A stretch of 64,000 nucleotides of DNA, taken from the NCBI RefSeq assembly GCF_900111895.1, contig NZ_FOKB01000001.1, forward strand, positions 873,177 to 937,176, read 5' to 3'. The stretch is from Pseudomonas simiae. Its GTDB lineage: Bacteria > Pseudomonadota > Gammaproteobacteria > Pseudomonadales > Pseudomonadaceae. Below are positions 16,405 through 24,775 of this stretch, piece by piece (position 1 is the stretch's first letter; every line of letters begins with the position of its first letter). The translations under genes and the position numbers were made by a program. The notes below the pieces were generated by a model. It was not told where the DNA came from. It saw nothing but the letters and a program-made list of their open reading frames with translations, and ran no database searches.

Positions 16405-17742
16405 ATGACACAGGCAATTGCTTCGCCCGCGGTTCACGACCTGATCGGTATCGGTTTCGGCCCTTCGAACCTGGCGCTGGCCATCGCCCTGCAGGAGCGC
16501 GAAAAGGCCCAGGGCAAACTGGATGTGCTGTTTCTCGACAAACAGGCCGACTACCGCTGGCACGGCAACACCCTGGTGACCCAGAGCGAGCTGCAGATTT
16601 CATTCCTCAAGGACCTGGTGACCCTGCGCAACCCCACCAGCCCGTATTCCTTCGTTAATTACCTGAAAGCCCACGACCGCTTGGTGGACTTCATCAACCT
16701 GGGCACCTTCTACCCGTGCCGCATGGAGTACAACGACTACCTGCGCTGGGTCGCCGGGCAGTTTCAGGCCCAGGCGCGCTACGGCGAGGAAGTGCTGTCC
16801 ATCGAGCCGATCCTGCACCAGCAGCAGGTTGAAGCGCTGCGTGTGATTTCCCGCGATGCGCTGGGGGAGCAACATGTACGCACCACCCGTTCGGTGGTGG
16901 TCAGCGCCGGGGGCACGCCGCGTATTCCCGAAGCGTTCAAGGCGCTCAAGGGCGATAGCCGGGTGTTCCACCATTCCCAATACTTGGAGCGGATGGCCAG
17001 CCAGCCATGTGTCGAGGGCAAGGCCATGCGCATCGCCATCATCGGCGGTGGCCAGAGCGCGGCAGAAGCCTTTATCGACCTGAACGACAGCTTCCCGTCG
17101 GTGCAGGTCGACATGATTCTGCGCGGTTCGGCGCTCAAACCCGCCGATGACAGCCCGTTCGTCAACGAAGTGTTCTCGCCGGCCTTCACCGACCTGGTGT
17201 TCCAGCAAGAGGGCGCCGAGCGTGAGCGCCTGGTCGCCGAGTACCAGAACACCAACTATTCGGTGGTGGACCTGGACTTGATCGAGCGTATCTACGGCAT
17301 CTTCTACCGCCAGAAGGTCTCCGGCATCGCCCGCCAGGCGTTCCGCACCCTGACCGTGGTCGAGAAGGCCACACCAGGCCCGTTGGGCATCGAACTGGTG
17401 CTGCGCAACAACGCCAACGGCGACACCAGCGTCAACCACTACGACGCGGTGATTCTCGCCACCGGCTACGAGCGCCAGACACACCGCGCGCTGCTGGCGC
17501 CATTGGAAGACTACCTGGGCGACTTCGACGTGGCGCGCGACTATCGCATCGTCACCGACGAGCGTTGCAACGCCGGTATCTACATCCAGGGCTTCAGCCA
17601 GGCCAGCCATGGGTTGAGCGATACCCTGCTGTCGGTACTGCCGATTCGGGCGGATGAGATTGCGGCGTCGCTGTATGCGCTGGACCGTGGGCGCGGCAAG
17701 GGTCGTTCGGTGCAGGATTTGTTGCTCGCCACCGCGAGCTGA
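16405..17742 (+). CDS. pvdA: L-ornithine N5-monooxygenase PvdA
   Basis: A cytoplasmic (membrane-associated) FAD/NADPH-dependent hydroxylase of 445 residues that makes N5-hydroxyornithine for pyoverdine. The FAD site is IGIGFGPSNLALAIAL near the N-terminus, the NADPH site IIGGGQSAAEAF near residue 215, and the conserved ATGYE motif near 355. I use the ATG at 16405 behind AGAGG, because the longer open frame upstream crosses the fpvI end and the PvdS box. Its location beside pvdRT-opmQ and fpvI fits pyoverdine genes scattered in small clusters in this species group. Confidence 0.95.
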   Translation: MTQAIASPAVHDLIGIGFGPSNLALAIALQEREKAQGKLDVLFLDKQADYRWHGNTLVTQSELQISFLKDLVTLRNPTSPYSFVNYLKAHDRLVDFINLGTFYPCRMEYNDYLRWVAGQFQAQARYGEEVLSIEPILHQQQVEALRVISRDALGEQHVRTTRSVVVSAGGTPRIPEAFKALKGDSRVFHHSQYLERMASQPCVEGKAMRIAIIGGGQSAAEAFIDLNDSFPSVQVDMILRGSALKPADDSPFVNEVFSPAFTDLVFQQEGAERERLVAEYQNTNYSVVDLDLIERIYGIFYRQKVSGIARQAFRTLTVVEKATPGPLGIELVLRNNANGDTSVNHYDAVILATGYERQTHRALLAPLEDYLGDFDVARDYRIVTDERCNAGIYIQGFSQASHGLSDTLLSVLPIRADEIAASLYALDRGRGKGRSVQDLLLATAS

Positions 17743-17789
17743 AACGCGCTCCTACAAACGGCACTTGTGGCAACGAGTGGCTATTGGTA

Positions 17790-17805
17790 CTGTACAAAAA
17801 ACCAG
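17790..17805 (+). promoter_or_regulatory. Candidate SOS (LexA) box
   Basis: CTGTACAAAAAACCAG has the CTG-N10-CAG frame of gamma-proteobacterial LexA sites and matches CTGTATATATATACAG at 11 of 16 positions. The symmetry extends outward (TACTG...CAGTA). It lies 15 bases before the ATG of the radical SAM gene. Confidence 0.6.
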
Positions 17806-17819
17806 TATCGGTAGCCCCC

Positions 17820-19040
17820 ATGCAGTTGATCGAAAAACTCAGCATCCTCGCCGACGCCGCCAAGTACGATGCCTCGTGCGCCAGCAGTGGTGCGCCCAAG
17901 CGCAGCTCCGAGGGCAAGGCGGGGCTGGGTTCCACCGATGGCATGGGCATCTGCCACAGCTACACGCCGGACGGGCGTTGTGTGTCGTTGCTCAAGGTAT
18001 TGCTCACCAACTTCTGTCTCTACGACTGCCAGTATTGCGTCAACCGCCGCTCCAGCGACGTGCCCCGCGCGCGTTTCAGCCCGGAGGAGGTGGTCACCCT
18101 GACCCTGGATTTCTACCGACGCAACTGCGTCAGCGGGCTGTTTCTCAGTTCCGGCATCATCCGTTCGTCCGATTACACCATGGAGCAATTGGTGCGGGTC
18201 GCCAAACTGCTGCGCGAAGAGCATGACTTTCGCGGCTATATCCACCTCAAGACGATTCCTGATGCCGACCCGGCACTGATCGCCGAAGCCGGACGCTATG
18301 CCGATCGCCTGAGCGTGAACATCGAACTGCCCACCGAGGCCAGCCTGCAGACCCTGGCGCCGGAAAAGAAGATCGTGTCGATCAAACAGGCCATGCAGAC
18401 CATCTACACCGGCGAGCAGACGGTACGCAACGAGCCACGCGCACCGCGTTTTGCCCCGGCCGGGCAGAGCACGCAACTGATCGTCGGCGCCGACGACACC
18501 GATGACAGCACCATTCTCCACGGTGCCGAGGCGTTGTACGGCAACTTCAAGCTGCGCCGCGTGTATTACTCGGCGTTCAGTCCCATCCCCAATAGCCCGA
18601 AAACCGTGCCCCTGGCCGCGCCGCCGCTGATGCGCGAGCACCGTTTGTACCAGGCCGATTTCCTGTTGCGCAGCTATGGGTTCAACGCCAATGAGCTGTT
18701 CAAAGGTCCTGGTCACCTGGCGCTGGATATCGATCCCAAGCTGGCGTGGGCGCTGGATAATCGCGAAGTCTTCCCTCTAGACCTGAATCGCGCGGAACCG
18801 ACCTTGATAGCGCGCATTCCGGGCATTGGCCTGCGTACCACCCAGCGTCTGGTGGACCTGCGCCGTGAACGCAAGATCCGCTTCGAAGACCTGGCGCGCA
18901 TGCGGTGCGTATTGGCCAAGGCCAAGCCGTTTTTCATCACCAGCGACTACCACCCGCAACAGGCCGACAGCACCAGCGTGTTGTTGCGCGAACAACTGCG
19001 CGACCGTCCTCAGCCGCAGCAAATGGGGTTGTGGGGATGA
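17820..19040 (+). CDS. Putative DNA modification/repair radical SAM protein (TIGR03916 type)
   Basis: A 406-residue radical S-adenosylmethionine protein. The iron-sulfur ligands are Cys66, Cys70 and Cys73 in FCLYDCQYC (CX3CX2C). Near the C-terminus a helix-hairpin-helix motif, IPGIGLRTTQRLVDLRR, suggests DNA contact. The family is always found next to a DUF4130/TIGR03915 protein, sometimes fused to a uracil-DNA glycosylase, and is predicted to act in DNA repair, but its reaction is unknown. The next gene overlaps by ATGA. The SOS-like box just upstream supports damage-inducible expression. Confidence 0.88.
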   Translation: MQLIEKLSILADAAKYDASCASSGAPKRSSEGKAGLGSTDGMGICHSYTPDGRCVSLLKVLLTNFCLYDCQYCVNRRSSDVPRARFSPEEVVTLTLDFYRRNCVSGLFLSSGIIRSSDYTMEQLVRVAKLLREEHDFRGYIHLKTIPDADPALIAEAGRYADRLSVNIELPTEASLQTLAPEKKIVSIKQAMQTIYTGEQTVRNEPRAPRFAPAGQSTQLIVGADDTDDSTILHGAEALYGNFKLRRVYYSAFSPIPNSPKTVPLAAPPLMREHRLYQADFLLRSYGFNANELFKGPGHLALDIDPKLAWALDNREVFPLDLNRAEPTLIARIPGIGLRTTQRLVDLRRERKIRFEDLARMRCVLAKAKPFFITSDYHPQQADSTSVLLREQLRDRPQPQQMGLWG

Positions 19041-19867
19041 TCAGCCTGGAATGCAACAACCTGTTCAGCACTTGGCGCGATCAGGCGCGCTGGCTGCTCA
19101 GCCATCAGGTCGACCCCAGCCAGGTGAGTTGGGGCGAGGCCGAAGTGGCGGACCTGTTTGCCACCGACGAACCGATTCCCGAGGGGATGGGGCCTTTCCA
19201 GACACGGGTGCCCAAGGCCCTGCTGGAATTGTTGGAGTCGGCCGCCTGTTACCACGGCGACCAGCGCTGGAGCTTGTTGTATGAAGTGCTGTGGCGCGTC
19301 AGTCATGGTGACCGCACGGCGATGCTGGCAGGGGACAAACTGGGCAGTGAGTTGCAACGGCGGATCAAGCAGGTCAGTCGCGAGGCACACCATCTGCACG
19401 CGTTTGTGCGGTTCATCGCGTTACCCGCCGAGGCCGGGCTGGAATTGCCCGAGTACGTGGCCTGGCACGAGCCGGCCCATGACATCTTGAAATCGGCCAG
19501 CCAGCATTTCATCGGGCGCATGGGGCGTCACCGCTGGATGATCGCCACACCGTTGGACGGTGTGTACTACGACGGTGAGCAGTTGATCCATCAGCGCGAA
19601 TGCCCCGAGGCCTGGCGGCAATTGGCGCAGAATGTCGAGGATCCACACAGTGCGATGTGGCTGACCTACTACAGCCACATCTTCAATCCAGCACGGTTGA
19701 ACCCCAAGGTGATGGAAGGGCATTTGCCCAGCCGGTTCTGGAAGAATCTGCCAGAGGGCAAGTTGATACCGGGGTTGATCAGTGAGGCGCGTACCGGCAA
19801 GCAAAAGGATGGGCAGGCGAAGATGATCGGGGCAAAGCTGGGCAAGCGAATCGCTCGCGCCTTTTAA
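19037..19867 (+). CDS. DUF4130/TIGR03915 family putative DNA metabolism protein
   Basis: A 276-residue protein of the family that partners the preceding radical SAM protein. It opens with a variable 85-residue part and continues with the conserved core LLYEVLWRVSHGD, AHHLHAFVRFI, HDILKSASQHFIGRMGRHRWMIATP and LPSRFWKNLPEG. In many pseudomonads this domain continues into a uracil-DNA glycosylase-like domain of about 200 residues. Here it ends with a basic tail (KMIGAKLGKRIARAF) and no glycosylase follows. The biochemical function is unproven; a role in processing damaged bases together with the radical SAM enzyme is inferred from the neighbourhood. Confidence 0.85.
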   Translation: MISLECNNLFSTWRDQARWLLSHQVDPSQVSWGEAEVADLFATDEPIPEGMGPFQTRVPKALLELLESAACYHGDQRWSLLYEVLWRVSHGDRTAMLAGDKLGSELQRRIKQVSREAHHLHAFVRFIALPAEAGLELPEYVAWHEPAHDILKSASQHFIGRMGRHRWMIATPLDGVYYDGEQLIHQRECPEAWRQLAQNVEDPHSAMWLTYYSHIFNPARLNPKVMEGHLPSRFWKNLPEGKLIPGLISEARTGKQKDGQAKMIGAKLGKRIARAF

Positions 19868-19870
19868 GGC

Positions 19871-20368
19871 TCAGCTGAGTTCCGTCGCTGTGTTCTTTAC
19901 CACCGCCAACTCCGGATGCGCGACCAGCTTATCGATGTGCAATTCGTCGTTGTTCAACCAGGTCTCCGTCAGCACCCGGTAGTGCTCCATATCCCGGCAA
20001 CGCATGCGCAGGCTGTAGTCAAACGGACCGCTGATCAACTGGCATTCGAACACCTGCGGGCAAGCCTTGACGCAGGCTTCGAAGGCCTTTTGCGCCGAGC
20101 GCCCGCTCTGGTTGGACAAGGCTACCAACACCAGCAATGACAGCCCTGGCGAGACCATCTGCACATCGATGATCGCCCCATACCCACGGATCACCCCGCG
20201 TCGCTCCAGCTTGCGCACCCGCTCCAGGCAGGGCCTGGGCGTGAGGTGCACCAGCGACGAGAGCTTTTCGTAGGTGATACGCCCCTGATGCCGCAGCACT
20301 TCGATGATGGCTTCATCAATGCGGTCCAGCGTGGGGGAGGAATGGGGTCCGTTGGCCTTGGTATCCAT
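19871..20368 (-). CDS. Lrp/AsnC family transcriptional regulator
   Basis: A 165-residue regulator. The N-terminal HTH (LDRIDEAIIEVLRHQGRITYEKLSSLVHLTPRPCLERVRKLERRG) and the C-terminal RAM domain (LVLVALSNQSGR...VFECQLISGPFDYSLRMRCRDMEHY) are complete. I prefer the ATG at 20368, with GAAGTGA six bases upstream, over the GTG three codons earlier that overlaps the transporter ATPase stop. It closes an operon with a polar amino acid ABC transporter and next to ornithine/citrulline enzymes, so arginine, citrulline or ornithine is the likely effector. Confidence 0.88.
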   Translation of the reverse strand: MDTKANGPHSSPTLDRIDEAIIEVLRHQGRITYEKLSSLVHLTPRPCLERVRKLERRGVIRGYGAIIDVQMVSPGLSLLVLVALSNQSGRSAQKAFEACVKACPQVFECQLISGPFDYSLRMRCRDMEHYRVLTETWLNNDELHIDKLVAHPELAVVKNTATELS

Positions 20369-20373
20369 GGGGT

Positions 20374-21204
20374 TCACTTCAAACGGTTGGAGAGAAATTG
20401 CTGCAAGCGCTCGCTATTGGGCTGGTCGAGAATCCTGGCATCGCCGTGTTCCTCAACCCGGCCCTGGTGCAAGAACAACACTTGGCTGGACACCTGGCGG
20501 GCAAAGCCCATTTCGTGGGTGACCATCAGCATGGTACGACCTTCCTCGGCCAACGTCTGTATGACTTTGAGGACTTCTCCTACAAGTTCTGGGTCGAGTG
20601 CGGAAGTCGGCTCATCGAACAGGATGATCTCCGGCTCCATCGCCAAGGCCCGGGCAATCGCCACGCGCTGTTGTTGGCCGCCGGAGAGAAACGCCGGGTA
20701 CTGATCCGCCACGCGGCTCGGCAGGCCGACCTTGTCCAAGTACATTCGCGCGCGTTTTTCCGCCTCCGCAGCGCTTACGTCCAGTACCCGGCGCGGCGCC
20801 ATGGTGATGTTTTCCAGCACGGTCATGTGGCTCCACAGATTGAAGTGCTGGAACACCATGGCCAGGCGTGTGCGCAGGTTCTGCAATTGATCTTGGTGCG
20901 GCGCACGGGTGCCGGCGCGGCCCTGGCGCATTTCAATGCTGATGCCGTCCAGGGTGATCACCCCGGCGTCCGGCTGTTCGAGGAAGTTGATGCAGCGCAG
21001 CATCGTGCTTTTGCCAGAGCCGCTGGCGCCGATCAGGCTGATCACATCGCCCTGGCGCGCATTCAGGGAAACACCCTTGAGCACTTCGTGCTCGCCATAG
21101 CGTTTGTGGATGCCTTCGACTTGAAGCTTGATGGCCGCGGTGACGGGTTGGGCAACGGGTTCATCAACGGGATAAGCGGCCAGGGCCTGCGCGGACTGAT
21201 TCAT
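20374..21204 (-). CDS. Polar amino acid ABC transporter ATPase (HisP/AotP type)
   Basis: A 276-residue ATPase with an unusual 25-residue N-terminal extension rich in Ala, Pro and Val before the domain start. Walker A is GASGSGKST, the Q-loop FQHFNLWSHMTVLENI, the signature [15 protein letters not shown] and Walker B IILFDEPTSALDP. FNLWSHMTVLEN is typical of HisP and AotP. It is the last transporter gene of the binding protein-HisQ-HisM-HisP order. Given ornithine cyclodeaminase and CtlX upstream, arginine, citrulline or ornithine uptake is likely. Confidence 0.9.
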   Translation of the reverse strand: MNQSAQALAAYPVDEPVAQPVTAAIKLQVEGIHKRYGEHEVLKGVSLNARQGDVISLIGASGSGKSTMLRCINFLEQPDAGVITLDGISIEMRQGRAGTRAPHQDQLQNLRTRLAMVFQHFNLWSHMTVLENITMAPRRVLDVSAAEAEKRARMYLDKVGLPSRVADQYPAFLSGGQQQRVAIARALAMEPEIILFDEPTSALDPELVGEVLKVIQTLAEEGRTMLMVTHEMGFARQVSSQVLFLHQGRVEEHGDARILDQPNSERLQQFLSNRLK

Positions 21205-21207
21205 GGG

Positions 21208-21921
21208 TTAGCCTCGGGTAGGAACAAGAAAGCGCATCCAGCGACGTTCGGCCAGTCGGAACAGGCCCACCAGTGCAAAGGACAGCAGCATGTAGAGCAG
21301 GGCAGCGATGCCGAACGCCTGGAACGTCAGGAACGTTTCGGCATTGGCGTCGCGGGCCACCTTGAGGATGTCGGCGACGGTGGCGGTAAAGGCCAGCGAG
21401 GTGGCGTGCAGCATCAGGATCATTTCGTTGCTGTAGGCCGGTAACGCACGACGCAGCGCGGCGGGCACCACCACGAACAGGTTGAGACGCCAACCGTGCA
21501 GGCCGTAGGCGCGGGCCGCTTCGATTTCGCCATGGGGGATATTGCGGATCGCCCCGGCGAAGATCTCCACGGTGTAGGCGCAGGTGTTGAGCACGAAGGC
21601 CAGCAGCGTGCAGTTCAGCGCATTGCGGAAAAACTGGTTGAGCAGGGCGTTATCCTGCACGATTTCCAGGCTGTACAGCCCGGTGTAGCAAATCAGCAGT
21701 TGGATATACAGCGGCGTGCCGCGAAACAGGTAGGTGTAGACCTCCACTGGCCAGCGCAGCCAGACGTGCTCGGAAACACGCGCGAGCGCCAACGGGATCG
21801 ACAGGAAAAAACCCAACACCACCGAGATGATGAACAACCACAGTGTCATGGCCACGCCGGACAATCCTGCGCCATCGCTGAACAGATAGGCCAGACCGTA
21901 TTGCTGGAACAGTTCGATCAT
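21208..21921 (-). CDS. Polar amino acid ABC transporter permease (HisM type)
   Basis: A membrane permease subunit of 237 residues with about five hydrophobic segments. The binding-protein-dependent permease motif EAARAYGLHGWRLNLFVVVPAALR and the LFRGTPLYIQL segment after the third helix are clear. It overlaps hisQ by ATGA. With the next subunit it forms the heteromeric channel of a His/Arg/Orn type importer. Confidence 0.9.
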   Translation of the reverse strand: MIELFQQYGLAYLFSDGAGLSGVAMTLWLFIISVVLGFFLSIPLALARVSEHVWLRWPVEVYTYLFRGTPLYIQLLICYTGLYSLEIVQDNALLNQFFRNALNCTLLAFVLNTCAYTVEIFAGAIRNIPHGEIEAARAYGLHGWRLNLFVVVPAALRRALPAYSNEMILMLHATSLAFTATVADILKVARDANAETFLTFQAFGIAALLYMLLSFALVGLFRLAERRWMRFLVPTRG

Positions 21922-22619
21922 CGCGCCATCCCCTTGATGCCGAGGTTATAGCGCCGTTCGAGGCGCTTGAGGACGCGGTTGGACAGGGTGGTGATCACCA
22001 GGTACATCAGGCCCGCGAGGATCAGGAAGTACAGCGGCTCATTAGTGGTTTTGCCGGCATTTTGTGCGGCCTTGACCAGGTCCGACAAGCCGATGATCGA
22101 CACCAGCGCCGTGGATTTGAGCAGCACCAGCCAGTTATTGCCCAGGCCCGGCAGGGCAAAGCGCATCAGTTGCGGGAACAGCACCAGGTGAAAGCGCTGC
22201 CAGCGGCTCAGGCCATAGGCGGTCGCCGCTTCCAGCTGGCCCACCGGCACGCTGAGGATCGCGCCTCGGAAGTTCTCGGTGAAATACGCGCCGTAGATAA
22301 AGCCCAGGGTGATCACCCCAGCGGTAAACGGGTCAATTTCAAAATAGTCCCAGCCGAACACTTCACTCAGGTCGTTGAGCCACAGTTGCAGGCTGTAGAA
22401 AATCAGCAGGATCAGCACCAGGTCCGGCACACTCCGGATCAAGGTGGTGTAGAGCGTGGCCGGCACACGCAGCCATTTGGCGCTGGAGAGCTTGGCAGCG
22501 GCGGCGATCAGGCCCAGGGCGAGGCTCAGCGCCAGCGCGAGGAAGGCCAGCTTGAGCGTCATCCAGGCACCCTGGGCCAGCATCGGGCCGTAGCCGTGCA
22601 GATTCAGGAATTCGTTCAT
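21918..22619 (-). CDS. Polar amino acid ABC transporter permease (HisQ type)
   Basis: The second permease, 233 residues, with the motif EAATAYGLSRWQRFHLVLFPQLMR and TLIRSVPDLVLILL after the first periplasmic loop. The bases before the ATG are pyrimidine-rich, so no Shine-Dalgarno site is seen. It is separated from the binding-protein gene by a 72-bp gap containing a REP hairpin, a common way to lower expression of downstream permeases. Confidence 0.9.
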   Translation of the reverse strand: MNEFLNLHGYGPMLAQGAWMTLKLAFLALALSLALGLIAAAAKLSSAKWLRVPATLYTTLIRSVPDLVLILLIFYSLQLWLNDLSEVFGWDYFEIDPFTAGVITLGFIYGAYFTENFRGAILSVPVGQLEAATAYGLSRWQRFHLVLFPQLMRFALPGLGNNWLVLLKSTALVSIIGLSDLVKAAQNAGKTTNEPLYFLILAGLMYLVITTLSNRVLKRLERRYNLGIKGMAR

Positions 22620-22642
22620 GGGGAAGGAGATCTCTTTTATGC

Positions 22643-22664
22643 AGGCGCGAGCTCGCTCGCGCCT
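22643..22664. repeat. REP-type hairpin between binding-protein and permease genes
   Basis: AGGCGCGAGC and GCTCGCGCCT form a perfect 10-bp stem with a 2-base loop. Position between the binding-protein and permease genes fits a role in differential mRNA stability. Confidence 0.75.
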
Positions 22665-22691
22665 ACAGGGGACTTTTGCCTGGCTCGGACA

Positions 22692-23468
22692 TCACTCGTG
22701 GTAGATGTCCTGATCGCCGAAGTACTTCTTCTGGATCTGTGCGTAGGTGCCATCCGCCTGCACAGCGGCGATGCCTTTGTTGATCAGCGCCCGCAGTGCC
22801 TGATCGTTCTTGCGCAGGCCCATGGCGATGTCCAGGGGCAGGGTCGGGTCCTTGAAGGCAGGGCCGGTCTTGAAGTCGCTGCCTTCGGGTTTGGACAGGA
22901 AGTTGAGCTGGGCTTCGAGCTTGTCGGTCAGGGTCGCGTCCAGGCGGCCGTTCTGCAGATCGGCGTAGTTCTGGTCCTGGGACTGATACGCCTTGATCTG
23001 CGCGCCGAGCTTGGCCAGGTGGGCACGGGCGTAGGCCTCCTGCAACGAGCCTTGCAGTACCCCGACTTGCTTGCCCATGAGGGATTCCGGGGTGTCGCCG
23101 AAGTCGGCGCTCTTGCGCGTGATCACGGAGGTAGGGCTGAGGAACAGGCGGTCACTGAAGTCGATGATCTTTTCGCGGGCCGGGGTTACAGCCATGGAGG
23201 ACATGATCGCGTCGAACTTGCGGGCGCGCAGGGCCGGGATCATGCCGTCGAATTCGTTGTGCACCCAGGTGCATTTCACTTCCAGCTTGGCGCAGATCGC
23301 GTTGCCCAGCTCGATATCGAAGCCTTGCAGGCTGCCGTCGGCGGCAACGGATTCGAAGGGGGGATATTCGGGGAACACGCCGAAGCGGATTTCTTTCCAT
23401 TCCTGAGCGTGGGCGGTTGCGCAGAGTGGCAACAGCAACGCAGCGAAGAGTGATCGCAGTGGAGTCAT
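22692..23468 (-). CDS. Polar amino acid ABC transporter substrate-binding protein
   Basis: A periplasmic family-3 solute-binding protein of 258 residues. The signal peptide ends near CATAHAQ. Binding motifs include FGVFPEYPPFESVAADGSLQGFDIELGNAICAKL, FDAIMSSMAVTPAREKIIDFS and a two-domain hinge; these match the HisJ/ArgT/AotJ group. AGGGA precedes the ATG. It is the first gene of the transporter operon, and two copies of the motif GAATCGGCT lie about 160-190 bp upstream. Ligand class: basic or ureido amino acid (arginine, ornithine, citrulline) by context. Confidence 0.88.
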   Translation of the reverse strand: MTPLRSLFAALLLPLCATAHAQEWKEIRFGVFPEYPPFESVAADGSLQGFDIELGNAICAKLEVKCTWVHNEFDGMIPALRARKFDAIMSSMAVTPAREKIIDFSDRLFLSPTSVITRKSADFGDTPESLMGKQVGVLQGSLQEAYARAHLAKLGAQIKAYQSQDQNYADLQNGRLDATLTDKLEAQLNFLSKPEGSDFKTGPAFKDPTLPLDIAMGLRKNDQALRALINKGIAAVQADGTYAQIQKKYFGDQDIYHE

Positions 23469-23621
23469 GTGTAGTCCCTATATTTTGTAATTGATGTCAG
23501 GGCAGTCATTGAGCTGAAACAAATCGTTCTTATTGGCGCAGAGAATGCTCCATGGTGGTGCGTTTTTTGTGTCGTTTACCCCGTGCTCAAAGCGCGAATT
23601 GCGCTGTTAAAACGGGCAATG

Positions 23622-23656
23622 CAGCGGAATCGGCTGTGCCACCCGCTGAATCGGCT
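23622..23656. promoter_or_regulatory. Two phased GAATCGGCT motifs upstream of the amino acid transporter operon
   Basis: GAATCGGCT occurs at 23627-23635 and 23648-23656, 21 bp apart (two helical turns), within CAGCGGAATCGGCTG and CGCTGAATCGGCTTT. The same motif as a perfect palindrome lies upstream of ctlX. No gene occupies the remaining 244-bp interval. Confidence 0.45.
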
Positions 23657-23712
23657 TTTCACCCACCCAAATCTGGGCCGCCCTCGACGCAGAGCGGCAG
23701 GCCAGAGCGTTC

Positions 23713-24759
23713 TCAGGCGCGCTTTTTCTGCTGTGCGCGAGGTTGTTGTGCCAGGCGTGCGAACAGGTCTTTCGGGTCGGCCAGGTCCGGCACCAGCTCC
23801 AGGTCGCTGCCCACATCCAAGGCCTTGGCCACGTCCAGCACATAGCGCAGGGCCGAGTAGTCTTCGATGGCAAAACCTACCGAGTCGAACAGGGTGACCT
23901 GGCGCGCATTTTCGCGGCCGGGTTGTTGCCCGTTGATCACTTGCCAGAGTTCGGTGACCGGCGAGTCTTCCGGCATGTGCTGGATTTCACCTTCGATGCG
24001 GCTTTGCGGTTCGTACTCGACGATCACCCGGGCGCGCTCGACGATACGTCGGTCCAGCTCGGTCTTGCCGGGGCAGTCGCCGCCGACGGCGTTGAGGTGC
24101 ATGCCGGGTTCGATCATCTCGTCCGTCAGGATGGTGGCGTAGGCCTTGTCGGCCGTGACGGTGGTGACGATGTCCGCGCCTTTTACCGCTTCGGCGACGC
24201 TGCCGGCCAGGATCACCTTGATCGCCGGGAAAGCTTTGAGGTTGGCGGCCAGCTTGGCGGTGGCCTTGGCGTCGATATCGAACAGGCGGATCTCAGTGAT
24301 GCCGAGCATGGCGTGGAAGGCCAGGGCCTGAAATTCGCTCTGGGAGCCGTTGCCGATCAGCGCCATGCTGCGGCTGTTGTCGCGGGCCAGGTAGCGGGCG
24401 ACCAGCGCCGACGTGGCGGCGGTGCGAATCGCAGTGGTCAGCGTCATTTCCGCCAGCAGCACCGGCAAGCCGGTGTCCACGTCCCCCAGCGCGCCGAAAG
24501 CCATCACGGTGAGCATGCCGGCCAGGGTGTTTTTCGGGTGGCCGTTGACGTATTTGAACGCGTACAGCGATGCGTCGGAGACCGGCATCAGCTCGATCAC
24601 ACCGTCCGGCGAGTGGTTGGCCAGGCGCGCGCATTTTTCGAAATCCTGCCAGCGCAGGTAGTCGGCACGGATGTACTCGGCCATCTCGGTGATGCAGGTT
24701 TGCAAGCCTTTTTGCGAGGCCAGGTAGCAGAGATCGTTGACGTCGATATAGCGGGTCAT
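23713..24759 (-). CDS. ocd: Ornithine cyclodeaminase
   Basis: A 348-residue NAD-dependent enzyme that converts L-ornithine to L-proline and ammonia. The Rossmann motif is ALIGNGSQSEFQALAF, and the catalytic Asp lies in VGGDCPGKTELDRR. The N-terminal segment carries TRYIDVNDL and the substrate region ELMPVSDASLYAFKYVNGHPKN. I use the ATG at 24759, behind AAGGAG, not a start 24 codons upstream inside ctlX. It follows ctlX by 16 bases. Together they would turn citrulline into ornithine and then proline. Confidence 0.93.
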   Translation of the reverse strand: MTRYIDVNDLCYLASQKGLQTCITEMAEYIRADYLRWQDFEKCARLANHSPDGVIELMPVSDASLYAFKYVNGHPKNTLAGMLTVMAFGALGDVDTGLPVLLAEMTLTTAIRTAATSALVARYLARDNSRSMALIGNGSQSEFQALAFHAMLGITEIRLFDIDAKATAKLAANLKAFPAIKVILAGSVAEAVKGADIVTTVTADKAYATILTDEMIEPGMHLNAVGGDCPGKTELDRRIVERARVIVEYEPQSRIEGEIQHMPEDSPVTELWQVINGQQPGRENARQVTLFDSVGFAIEDYSALRYVLDVAKALDVGSDLELVPDLADPKDLFARLAQQPRAQQKKRA

Positions 24760-24775
24760 GACAAGACTCCTTGAG

